A DNA stretch of 64,000 bases from Streptomyces sp. NBC_01304 (GTDB taxonomy: Bacteria > Actinomycetota > Actinomycetes > Streptomycetales > Streptomycetaceae). The stretch is from contig NZ_CP109055.1 in assembly GCF_035975855.1 (NCBI RefSeq), positions 7,254,001 to 7,318,000 of the forward strand, written 5' to 3'. Each line of letters starts with the position of its first letter. Position 1 is the stretch's first letter. The notes under the pieces were generated by a model that did no database searches, was not told where the DNA came from, and worked only from the letters and a program-made list of their open reading frames with translations. Shown here in pieces: positions 17,455-24,964 of this stretch. The position numbers were made by a program, and so were the translations under genes.

Positions 17455-17856
17455 TCACCGGCGGGCCCTGGCGAGCGCCAGGCAGAGCGCCACCAGCGGA
17501 AGCTCGGCCGCCACGGCCATCGCCACGGCCGACGCGAACTCCGTACCCGGCGCCGAGGTCAGCAGGTCCACGCAGGCATCCGTGAGCAGGAGCGCCGCGG
17601 CCCCCGCCGCCGCCACCCGGTGCCGCCCGTCCCCCCGCACCAGCGACCGTCCCGTGAGCAGCAGACAGGCCGCCTCGGCCGAGTCGAGCGCGATCCACGC
17701 GAGCGCCTGCGCCGGCGGCAGCGTGGCGGCGAGGTAGCCCATCCACGGGAGCAGCGCCGCGCCCGCACCGACCAGGAGCCGGCCCTGCCACACCCGCCTC
17801 GGCACGCCCCGGAACAGGCCGGTGGGGTACGGGGAGTTGAGGGTGACCAGAGCCAT
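17455..17856 (-). CDS. Small membrane protein, function unknown
   Basis: A 133-residue hydrophobic protein with about four predicted TM helices (for example LLVGAGAALLPWMGYLAA and FASAVAMAVAAELPLVALCLAL). I do not recognise a family. The start ATG 17856 has AAAGG about 8 bases upstream. It is divergent from the histidine kinase gene with a 177-bp gap, and may relate to that signalling pair. Confidence 0.65.
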   Translation of the reverse strand: MALVTLNSPYPTGLFRGVPRRVWQGRLLVGAGAALLPWMGYLAATLPPAQALAWIALDSAEAACLLLTGRSLVRGDGRHRVAAAGAAALLLTDACVDLLTSAPGTEFASAVAMAVAAELPLVALCLALARARR

Positions 17857-18033
17857 GGGAGTGCCTTTCGCAGGTGCGGTGAACCCGGTGTTCCGGGCCT
17901 GCGATCAACACTCCGTTTTCGAGCGGCCGAGGTCAGTAACGCTGCTTTCCGACTTGGGGTGGTCCCAGCACTACCCCCGATGCGGGCCCTGGCGATATTG
18001 GCGACGGCTGACCTGGACGTTTACCGTCATTTC

Positions 18034-19293
18034 ATGAACATCCCCAGCTCCGTGCGGCGGCTGACCGGCGCCGTGGCGGCGCCCTTCCGGCCGCAGCGCC
18101 TGCGCCCCCAGGCAGGCTTCCTCGCCACGGGCGTGCTGCTGCACGGGGCGGCGCTGCTGCTGTGGGTGTGGTTCCTGCTCGCGCTGTTCTCCGTGCCCGC
18201 GGCCGCCCTCGTCCCGCTGGTGCTCGCCCTCGGCTCGGTGGTGCCCCGGACCTGGCTGCAGCGCCACCGCTTCAGGGCGTACGCGCGCGCGGACATCCCG
18301 CCGGTCACGGCGGTGGCCGGGCGGTACGACCTGGTGCGGGCCTGGCGCCGGATGCGCTCGGGCGCGTACTGGCGGCAGTTCGCGTACCACCAGCTGGCCG
18401 GGCTGCTGCTCGGCGTCGCCGAGGCGGTCGCGCTGCTGCTGTGGGTGGGGGGTGCGGCGGCGCTGCTCAATTACGTGTGGAGCTGGCCGCTGCCCCTGCA
18501 CTGGTCGGTCACCTGGTGGCTGTGGGAGTGGGGCTGGCTCCTCATGTTCGGCGGCCTCGGCCTGCTGTTCGCCGCACCCCGGCTTGCCGACTCCCTGATC
18601 CGGGCCGAAGTGCCGGTCGCCCTGCGCCTGTTGGGGCCCAGCCGTGCCGAAGAGCTCGAACAGCGCGTGGACGACCTCACCGAGCGCCGGGCCGAGACCC
18701 TGGCGGCGGCCGACGCCGAGCGCCGCCGCATCGAGCGCGACCTGCACGACGGGGCCCAGCAGCGGCTGGTCTCGCTCGCCGTGAACCTCGGCCTGGCCCG
18801 CGCCACGCTCACCGATCTGCCGCCCGACGCCCGCCGGGTCATCGACGAGGCCCACAGCGAGGCGAAGGCCGCCATCGAAGAGCTCAACCAACTGGTGCGG
18901 GGCCTGCACCCGGCCGTCCTGGAGGACCGCGGCCTCGACGCCGCCCTGTCCGGGATCGCGGCCCGCGCGCCCTTCCCTGTCCAACTCCGGGTCGACCTGG
19001 CCGAACGGCCCGCGCCCGCCGTCGAGGCGGTGGCGTACTTCGTGGTCTCCGAGGCCCTGGCCAATGTCACCAAGCACGCGCACGCGGAGCGGGCCGAGGT
19101 GAGTGTGGTGCGGCGGGGCGGGATACTTCGGGTGACCGTCACGGACGACGGCGTGGGCGGGGCCGACCCCCATGCGGGCAGCGGCCTGCGGGGACTGCGC
19201 CGCCGGGTCGCCTCCGTCGACGGCACCTTCGGCATCGACAGCCCGGCCGGGGGCCCGACCGTCATCACCGTGGAGCTGCCGTGCGTGCTGTGA
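18034..19293 (+). CDS. Two-component sensor histidine kinase (NarL/HPK7 class)
   Basis: A 419-residue membrane kinase with four to five N-terminal TM helices (to about residue 190), a coiled linker (EELEQRVDDLTERRAETL), a HisKA_3 dimerisation domain with phospho-accepting His in RDLHDGAQQRL, and an HATPase domain with VTDDGVGGADPH. It autophosphorylates in response to an unknown membrane signal and passes the phosphate to the response regulator that begins inside its last codons. ATG 18034 (MNIPSSVRR) is the first start that gives a sensible N-terminus. Confidence 0.9.
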   Translation: MNIPSSVRRLTGAVAAPFRPQRLRPQAGFLATGVLLHGAALLLWVWFLLALFSVPAAALVPLVLALGSVVPRTWLQRHRFRAYARADIPPVTAVAGRYDLVRAWRRMRSGAYWRQFAYHQLAGLLLGVAEAVALLLWVGGAAALLNYVWSWPLPLHWSVTWWLWEWGWLLMFGGLGLLFAAPRLADSLIRAEVPVALRLLGPSRAEELEQRVDDLTERRAETLAAADAERRRIERDLHDGAQQRLVSLAVNLGLARATLTDLPPDARRVIDEAHSEAKAAIEELNQLVRGLHPAVLEDRGLDAALSGIAARAPFPVQLRVDLAERPAPAVEAVAYFVVSEALANVTKHAHAERAEVSVVRRGGILRVTVTDDGVGGADPHAGSGLRGLRRRVASVDGTFGIDSPAGGPTVITVELPCVL

Positions 19294-19931
19294 TCGCCGA
19301 GGATTCCGTCCTGCTCAGGATCGGCGTGGTCAAGGTCCTGCAGACCGCGGGCTTCGACGTCGTGGCCGAAGTGGACGACGGCGAGAGCTTGTTGAAGGCG
19401 GTCGAGGAGCATCGGCCGGACCTCGCGGTCGTCGACGTCCGCATGCCGCCCGGCTTCACCGACGAGGGCGTCCGGGCGGCGCTGACGATCAGCCGGCAGT
19501 GGCCCGACACCTCGGTCCTGCTGCTTTCCCAGTACGTCGAGGAGCGGTACGCCGCCGATCTCCTGGCCACCCGCACCGGAGGCGTCGGCTACCTCCTGAA
19601 GCAGCGGGTCGCCGACGTCGAGGAGTTCATCGAGGCCCTGCACCGGGTGGCGGCCGGCGGCACGGCCCTCGACCCCCAGGTCGTCGCTCAACTCCTGGTC
19701 CGCGGCGGCCCCGACCCGCTGCACCGGCTCACCCCGCGCGAGCGGGACGTCCTCGCGCTGATGGCCGAGGGGCGGTCCAATGCCGGGATCGCCGCCGAAC
19801 TCGTCGTCAGCGAGAGCGCGGTGGCCAAGCACATCAACAACCTCTTCGCCAAGCTCGACCTGCCGCAGGCGGACGCGGATCACCGGCGGGTCCTCGCGGT
19901 GCTGCGCTATCTGGAGCAGGGCCAGAGCTGA
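19281..19931 (+). CDS. Response regulator, LuxR/NarL type
   Basis: A 216-residue partner of the preceding kinase. The receiver domain has the acidic pair (AEDSVLL) and phospho-accepting Asp in AVVDVRMPP; the C-terminal LuxR helix-turn-helix is LTPRERDVLALMAEGRSNAGIA. It starts at GTG 19281, 13 bp inside the kinase gene, so translation is coupled. Target genes are unknown. Confidence 0.92.
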   Translation: MRAVIAEDSVLLRIGVVKVLQTAGFDVVAEVDDGESLLKAVEEHRPDLAVVDVRMPPGFTDEGVRAALTISRQWPDTSVLLLSQYVEERYAADLLATRTGGVGYLLKQRVADVEEFIEALHRVAAGGTALDPQVVAQLLVRGGPDPLHRLTPRERDVLALMAEGRSNAGIAAELVVSESAVAKHINNLFAKLDLPQADADHRRVLAVLRYLEQGQS

Positions 19932-20026
19932 ACAACCCGGCGGGATCGCCCTGTTGATGTTGGACTTGCTGCACACTGGTCGGCGCACACAGACCACAGG
20001 AGTGCCGGGAGTGCCAGGAGGCACGG

Positions 20027-20233
20027 ATGCCGTCCATGACCACCAGCAAGGTCAGCCGCTGGGACCAGCACGGGCGCGAACACACCGTCCAGGTCAGCAA
20101 GAAGGGCGTCCAGCGAGCCCTGGTCTGCGGCACCTGCGGCTGGCGCCGCACTGCCCAGTTCCTGCCGTGGCTCAAGGCGGAGGAGCACCTCGCGGAGGAA
20201 CACCAGGCGACGGTGGACCCTTCGGAGGCGTAG
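20027..20233 (+). CDS. Small CxxC protein, function unknown
   Basis: A 68-residue protein with a central CGTCGW zinc-knuckle-like motif between a basic N-terminal half and an acidic C-terminal tail. AGGAGG sits five bases before ATG 20027. The single CxxC could bind metal as a dimer. No family recognised. Confidence 0.65.
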   Translation: MPSMTTSKVSRWDQHGREHTVQVSKKGVQRALVCGTCGWRRTAQFLPWLKAEEHLAEEHQATVDPSEA

Positions 20234-20263
20234 GCCGGGCGCAGGCCAGGCGTGGACCCGGAG

Positions 20264-20860
20264 TCAGTTCGGGGAGGCCAGGCCCCGCAGGGTCAGTTCG
20301 AGGACGGCCGTCAGTTCGTCCTCGATGCCGGGCTGTGTCCACTGCGCGGCGTACACCGGGTCGTGGAAGCGGAGGGTCGCGTCGAAGGCGGCGCGTGCCG
20401 TGCCGGCCGCATCGGCCGTCAAGAGCCTGAACTCGCCCGCCCGGACGCCCTCTTCCACGATCGTCGTGAGCTGGGCGACCAGATCGCCGATGTGCTCGTC
20501 GACCGTCCCGCTGTTCTCCCGCAGGAGTACCTCGTACGTCGCGAAGAGCTGGGGGTCCGCTCCGGCCTTGGCGCGCTTCGCGTCGAACAGCGCGACGTTC
20601 CACCGCCGCATCCGGTCCGCCGCCGAGGCCGACGCGTCCTCGGCGATGCGCCGCAGCTCGTCGGTGGTGCGGTCCAGCCAGCGCTTGGTCACCGCTTCGC
20701 GCAGCGCCGCCTTCGTACGGAAGTGGCGGTACACACTGCCATGGCTGACCCCGAGCGCCCGCGCCACGTCCACGACGGTGGCTTTCGCGGGGCCGAAGGT
20801 GCGCAGGACGTCCTCGGTCGCGGCGAGGATGCGCTCGGCGGTCAGTGCTTCGGTGGCCAT
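20264..20860 (-). CDS. TetR-family transcriptional regulator
   Basis: A 198-residue repressor-type protein with an N-terminal TetR helix-turn-helix (ATVVDVARALGVSHGSVYRHFRTKAAL) and a variable ligand-binding domain. It is 26 bp downstream of the aldo-keto reductase gene and on the same strand, so the two form an operon. A perfect inverted repeat ahead of that operon is a plausible autoregulatory site. Ligand unknown. Confidence 0.92.
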   Translation of the reverse strand: MATEALTAERILAATEDVLRTFGPAKATVVDVARALGVSHGSVYRHFRTKAALREAVTKRWLDRTTDELRRIAEDASASAADRMRRWNVALFDAKRAKAGADPQLFATYEVLLRENSGTVDEHIGDLVAQLTTIVEEGVRAGEFRLLTADAAGTARAAFDATLRFHDPVYAAQWTQPGIEDELTAVLELTLRGLASPN

Positions 20861-20886
20861 GGTGGAGACCGTACCCGGCGGGTCGG

Positions 20887-21891
20887 TCAGTGCTCGCTGT
20901 CGAGGTGTGCCATCTGCGCCGCCGGGTAGCGCTCACCGGCGGCCGAGCCCACCGGCACCGCCTGCTCGATCGCCGTGAGGTCGGCCTCGTCGAGCGTCAC
21001 GTCGAGCGCACCGAGCGCCTCGCTCAGCCGCTCGCGGGAGCGGGCTCCGATCAACGGCACGATGTCCTCGCCGCGGGACAGGACCCAGGCGATCGCGGTC
21101 TGCGCGACCGAGACGCCCTTCTGCTCGGCGATCTTGCGCAGCGCGTCCACGAGATCGAGGTTGCGCTGCAGGTTCTCGCCCTGGAAGCGCGGGCTCATGC
21201 CCCGGAAGTCATTGGCCGCGAGCTGCCGGTCCCGGGTGAAGTGCCCGCTGATCAGGCCACGGGACAGGACCCCGTACGCCGTCACGCCGATGCCGAGCTC
21301 ACGGGCGGTCGGCAGGATCTCGTCCTCGATGCCGCGTGAGATCAGCGAGTACTCGATCTGGAGGTCCGAGATCGGCGCGACGGCGGCGGCCCGGCGCAGC
21401 GTCTGCGCCCCGACCTCGGAGAGCCCGATGTGCCGGACATGGCCCGCCTCGACGAGCTCGGCGATCGCGCCGACGGTCTCCTCGATCGGTACGTCGGGGT
21501 CGACCCGGGCGATCCGGTAGATGTCGATGTGGTCGGTGCCGAGCCGCTGCAGCGAGTACGCCGCGAAGTTCTTCACCGCGTTCGGCCGGCCGTCGTACCC
21601 GGTGAAGCCGCCCTCGACGGTGCGCAGGGCGCCGAACTTCACGCTCGTCAGGGCCTGTTCGCGGGCGGTGGGGGGTGCGGTGCGCAGCGCCTCGTTGATG
21701 AGCAGTTCGTTGTGGCCCATGCCGTAGAAGTCGCCGGTGTCGAGGAGGGTGATGCCCGCTTCGAGCGCGGCATGGATGGTGGCGACGGACTCGGCCCGGT
21801 CGGCGTCGCCGTACAGGGCGGACATGCCCATGCAGCCGAGGCCGAGGGCGGAGACCTGCGGGCCGTGCGGGCTGAGGGTGCGGGTGCGCAT
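20887..21891 (-). CDS. Aldo-keto reductase
   Basis: A 334-residue NADPH-dependent reductase of the AKR superfamily (YajO/AKR13-like). It shows GLGCMGMS at the N-terminus, the catalytic Asp and Tyr in TLLDTGDFYGMGHNE, the Lys of TSVKFG, and a C-terminal cofactor segment (IPLIGARSRERL is here VPLIGARSRERL). The His of the usual tetrad appears shifted or replaced: the segment reads DIYRIARVDPD where many homologues have YYQHRVDP. ATG 21891 has GAGGAG upstream; ATG 21936 is possible. Confidence 0.9.
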   Translation of the reverse strand: MRTRTLSPHGPQVSALGLGCMGMSALYGDADRAESVATIHAALEAGITLLDTGDFYGMGHNELLINEALRTAPPTAREQALTSVKFGALRTVEGGFTGYDGRPNAVKNFAAYSLQRLGTDHIDIYRIARVDPDVPIEETVGAIAELVEAGHVRHIGLSEVGAQTLRRAAAVAPISDLQIEYSLISRGIEDEILPTARELGIGVTAYGVLSRGLISGHFTRDRQLAANDFRGMSPRFQGENLQRNLDLVDALRKIAEQKGVSVAQTAIAWVLSRGEDIVPLIGARSRERLSEALGALDVTLDEADLTAIEQAVPVGSAAGERYPAAQMAHLDSEH

Positions 21892-21947
21892 GAGGACTCC
21901 TCGGTGGTCAGAGGTGGTGTGAGGGGTGGTGCTCATCAACCATCGCA

Positions 21948-21983
21948 TGACAGATGACAGATTTCAATATCTGTCATCTGTCA
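21948..21983. promoter_or_regulatory. Perfect 15-bp inverted repeat, likely operator
   Basis: TGACAGATGACAGAT (21948-21962), six bases, then its exact complement (21969-21983). Each arm is itself a direct repeat of TGACAGA. It lies 57 bp upstream of the aldo-keto reductase start, where an operator for the operon's own TetR protein would be expected. Confidence 0.7.
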
Positions 21984-22152
21984 GTCCCCGGTCGTCGGCA
22001 GATGCCCGGAAAAACTGGCTGAGCCGCCCCGGTGCACGCGATATCGTCCGTCCATGACCCTCTTCCAGATCTACGAGTGAGAGTGCGGCGGACACACCGC
22101 CCCGACCCCGCCTGATGAACACCGGACCACTTCTCACCAATGGGAGAACCCC

Positions 22153-22356
22153 ATGGCCAAGAGCCGCAACAACCTCCTCGGCGTAGGCGGGCAGCGCAAG
22201 AAGCTGTCCCGCGCCGACCAGCAGGGCGTCACCCAGGAGCGCGACGCCGACCGCAAGGTCGCCGCGGACCGCAAGCAGGACCTGGTGGCCAAGATGCGCG
22301 AGCGCGCACTGAGCAAGCCGGACGAGGCTCCCGCGCAGGACGACGCGCAGGCCTGA
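22153..22356 (+). CDS. DUF6243-like small basic protein
   Basis: A 67-residue highly charged protein with the NNLLGVGGQRKKLSRA N-terminus that I associate with the streptomycete DUF6243 family; function unknown. Much of it should be helical. The start has GGGAG upstream. The following perfect hairpin ends the transcript. Confidence 0.75.
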   Translation: MAKSRNNLLGVGGQRKKLSRADQQGVTQERDADRKVAADRKQDLVAKMRERALSKPDEAPAQDDAQA

Positions 22357-22365
22357 CCTGACGCG

Positions 22366-22405
22366 ACGAAGGCCCGCAACTCCCCGGGGAGTTGCGGGCC
22401 TTCGT
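22366..22405. terminator. Perfect 40-bp palindromic terminator
   Basis: Twenty bases from 22366 are followed directly by their exact reverse complement (to 22405), with core AACTCCCCGGGGAGTT. It sits between the convergent DUF6243-like gene and the MFS gene, so it probably terminates both. Confidence 0.85.
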
Positions 22406-22428
22406 GCTGTGCGCCGGGCGACCGCCGC

Positions 22429-23898
22429 TCAGGCCACGGCCTTGGGCAGCCGCAGGCTCAGCCCCACCGTCAGCGCGATCAGGCCCAGCTGTACGAGCAG
22501 CGTGATCAGCAGCGCGTCCCGCATCCCGCGCCCGTCCGCCAGGGTCAGGAACAGCGAGCCCAGCGTGGCCACGCCCAGGGCCAGCGCCGACTGCTGCGTC
22601 GTGACCATGACGCCGCCGCCCACTCCGGCCCGGTGCGCCGGTACGTCGGCGAGCACGATCCGGAACAGCACCGGAAGCTGCAGCGACTGCCCGAGCCCCG
22701 CGAGCGCGACGCCGGGCGCCAGCTCCCAGATGCCCAGCTGCGGCCAGCCCCGCCACACCGTCACCGCGACGAGCGCGATGCCCACCGCCTGGACGAGCCC
22801 GCCCGCCGTGACGACCCGGCTGCCGTACCGGGCGGTCAGCCGCGGCCCGCAGAGGGAACCGGCGAAGAACACGACCGCCATCGGCACCAGCGCGAGCCCC
22901 GCCTCGACGGGCCCCATCCGCAGCCCCTGCTGCAGCGCCACCGCGAACACGAACATGAAGCCGGAGAACCCGATGGAGAAGGGCAGCACCAGCGCCAACC
23001 CCCGCCGCAGCGAGACCAGTCGGAGCAGGCTCGGCGGCACCAGCGGGGTGCGCCCAGCCCGGTCCGCGCGCTGCTCGACCACGCAGAACGCGGCCACGGC
23101 GAGCGGGAACACGGCCAGCGACACCCACGTCCACACCGGCCACCCCGCGGCCCGCCCCTCCGTGAGCGGTACGAGCAGCGTGATCAGCGAGACCGCGAGC
23201 AGCACCGTGCCCGGTACGTCGACCGAGGCGGGCTGCGGGCTGCGCGTCTCCGGGACGCTGCGCACGGCGAGCAGCACGCCGAGCAGGGCGACCGGCACGT
23301 TCACCAGGAACACCGCACGCCAGCCGAGCCCCGCCACGTCCGCCGCGACCAGGACCCCGCCGAGGATCTGCCCGGCCACCATGGAAAGGCCCGCGGTCGC
23401 CCCGTACAGGCCCATCGCCCGTGCTCGACGCGGACCTTGGGTCGCCGCCTGGATGGTGGCGAGCACCTGCGGCAGCATCAGCGCGGCCGCGGCGCCCTGG
23501 GCCACCCGGGCCCCGACCAGCGTCCAGGCGTCCGGGGCGAGGCCGCAGGCGAGCGAGGTCAGGGCGAAGGCCGCCATGCCGATGAGGAAGAGCCGGCGCC
23601 GGCCCGCCATGTCGCCGAGCCGGCCGCCGAGCACGAGGAGCACGGCGTACGCGACGCCGTAGCCCGCGACGACCAACTCCAGGAGGGCGGGGCCCGCTTG
23701 GAGGTCGTGGCCGATGGCGGGCAGGGCGACATTGACGATGAAGAAGTCGATCAGGGGGAGGGCGGCGCCCAGCAGAACGGTGAACAGACCGAGCGGGCCC
23801 AGGGTCGGCGTCGGTGCGGCGGCCTGGGCGGGGGAGGAGTCGGGGTGGGGTGCGGACCCGTTTCCGGTGGACGCGTTTCGTATCGTCGTTTGGCTCAC
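22429..23898 (-). CDS. MFS drug exporter, 14-TM (DHA2) type
   Basis: A 489-residue proton-coupled efflux protein with about fourteen TM helices. Typical motifs are the TM1 acidic segment LIDFFIVNVALPAI, motif A-like LGGRLGDMAGRRRLF, and motif C-like GPLGL/AGLSMVAGQILGG. The GTG at 23898 is the likely start; in-frame sequence further upstream runs into the divergent promoter. It is transcribed away from the XRE regulator, which probably controls it through the CTGGTAC sites between them. Confidence 0.88.
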   Translation of the reverse strand: MSQTTIRNASTGNGSAPHPDSSPAQAAAPTPTLGPLGLFTVLLGAALPLIDFFIVNVALPAIGHDLQAGPALLELVVAGYGVAYAVLLVLGGRLGDMAGRRRLFLIGMAAFALTSLACGLAPDAWTLVGARVAQGAAAALMLPQVLATIQAATQGPRRARAMGLYGATAGLSMVAGQILGGVLVAADVAGLGWRAVFLVNVPVALLGVLLAVRSVPETRSPQPASVDVPGTVLLAVSLITLLVPLTEGRAAGWPVWTWVSLAVFPLAVAAFCVVEQRADRAGRTPLVPPSLLRLVSLRRGLALVLPFSIGFSGFMFVFAVALQQGLRMGPVEAGLALVPMAVVFFAGSLCGPRLTARYGSRVVTAGGLVQAVGIALVAVTVWRGWPQLGIWELAPGVALAGLGQSLQLPVLFRIVLADVPAHRAGVGGGVMVTTQQSALALGVATLGSLFLTLADGRGMRDALLITLLVQLGLIALTVGLSLRLPKAVA

Positions 23899-23925
23899 GA
23901 CAACCAGCTTCGGCCTCCGCTCAGC

Positions 23926-23967
23926 CTGGTACCAGAGTTTCTTTATCCTGGTACAAGCAGTACCTGG
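23926..23967. promoter_or_regulatory. CTGGTAC operator-like sites between MFS and XRE genes
   Basis: CTGGTACCAG (perfect palindrome, 23926-23935), CTGGTACAAG (23948-23957) and GTACCTGG (inverted, 23960-23967) sit in the 101-bp divergent region. Repeated half-sites point to binding by the adjacent XRE-type regulator. Unproven. Confidence 0.5.
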
Positions 23968-23999
23968 CAACGGGATGAGTGAGTCGGCAGGCTGGGAGT

Positions 24000-24932
24000 A
24001 TGACCACGATGGTGCAGGACGGCCGGGCAGCGACGGAAGACCGGGCAGTCACACGCGACCGGCCGGCCACGGACGGCCGGGACGGCGCGGACCTGCGGGA
24101 ACCCGCCGTACGCAGGCGGGAGCTGGCCGCCTTCCTGCGCAGCCGCCGCGAGCGCATCACCCCCGAGCAGGTGGGCCTGCCGCACGGCCGCAGGCGCCGG
24201 ACGCCGGGGCTGCGCCGCGAGGAGGTCGCGCAGTTCGCCGCCGTGGGGGTCACCTGGTACACGTGGCTGGAGCAGGCCCGGGACATCCAGGTCTCCGCGC
24301 AGGTCGCCGACTCGATCGCGCGGGCGCTGCTGCTCGACGCGGCCGAGCGCACCCATCTCTTCTCCCTCGCCGGAGTCAGCGATCCGCACGCCGAGCCGCA
24401 GTGTCCGGCGCTTTCGCCCTCCATGGTGACGATGCTGACGCAGCTCGAGCCGCTCCCGGCCGCCGTGATCAACAGCCGCTTCGACCTCCTCGCGTACAAC
24501 CGCACCTACGGCCGCCTGGTCATCGACCTCGACCAAGTGCCGCAGGAGGACCGGAACTTCCTGGTCCTGAGCTTCCTCTATCCCGCCTGGCGCAAGGGCT
24601 TCGTCAACCCGGAGGCGATCCCGAAGATGGTCGCCAAGTACCGTGCGGCGATGGCCGAGCACGTCGCGGACCCGCTGTGGAAGAACCTGGTGCGACGGCT
24701 GCAGGACGCGTCGCCGGAGTTCTGCGAGGTGTGGGAGCGGCACGAGGTCCTGCAGCCGGACGAGCCCGCCACGAAGTTCCTCTCCACCGATCTGGGCCTG
24801 ATGACGTTCGACTTCACGCGGCTGTGGCTCGGGCCGCGCATCGGGCCGCAGCTGGTGACGTACACCCCGAAGGACGAGGGGACGAGCGAGCGGCTCGACG
24901 AGCTCTACGCGCGCGTGCTCGCCGAAGCCTGA
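24000..24932 (+). CDS. XRE-family regulator with MmyB-like ligand domain
   Basis: A 310-residue regulator with an N-terminal helix-turn-helix (LAAFLRSRRERITPEQVG...TPGLRREEVAQFAAVGVTWYTWLEQ) and the C-terminal MmyB-like PAS-type domain (LPAAVINSRFDLLAYNRTYGRL). Such proteins usually sit beside and control oxidoreductases or exporters; here MFS exporter genes lie on both sides. ATG 24000 is preferred; GTG 23979 is an alternative. Its last codons are duplicated just beyond its stop. Confidence 0.9.
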   Translation: MTTMVQDGRAATEDRAVTRDRPATDGRDGADLREPAVRRRELAAFLRSRRERITPEQVGLPHGRRRRTPGLRREEVAQFAAVGVTWYTWLEQARDIQVSAQVADSIARALLLDAAERTHLFSLAGVSDPHAEPQCPALSPSMVTMLTQLEPLPAAVINSRFDLLAYNRTYGRLVIDLDQVPQEDRNFLVLSFLYPAWRKGFVNPEAIPKMVAKYRAAMAEHVADPLWKNLVRRLQDASPEFCEVWERHEVLQPDEPATKFLSTDLGLMTFDFTRLWLGPRIGPQLVTYTPKDEGTSERLDELYARVLAEA

Positions 24933-24964
24933 CCCTTCGGGCGCTACGCGCGCGTGCTCGCCGA
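24905..24964. repeat. Duplicated 21-bp segment at two convergent gene ends
   Basis: The same 21 bases occur at 24905-24925, coding the C-terminus of the XRE regulator, and at 24944-24964, where read in reverse they code the C-terminus of the MFS exporter. The copies are 39 bp apart and the similarity extends a few bases beyond them. The exporter's last residues therefore appear to have come from a local tandem duplication. Confidence 0.85.

Noticed and set aside
17452-18033. Upstream extension of the histidine kinase frame
   Set aside because: It runs antisense to a membrane-protein gene and through an intergenic gap; ATG 18034 gives the normal kinase N-terminus.
22054-22080. Nine-codon ORF (MTLFQIYE) before the DUF6243-like gene
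   Set aside because: No convincing ribosome-binding site, no diagnostic codon run and no attenuator structure; probably chance.
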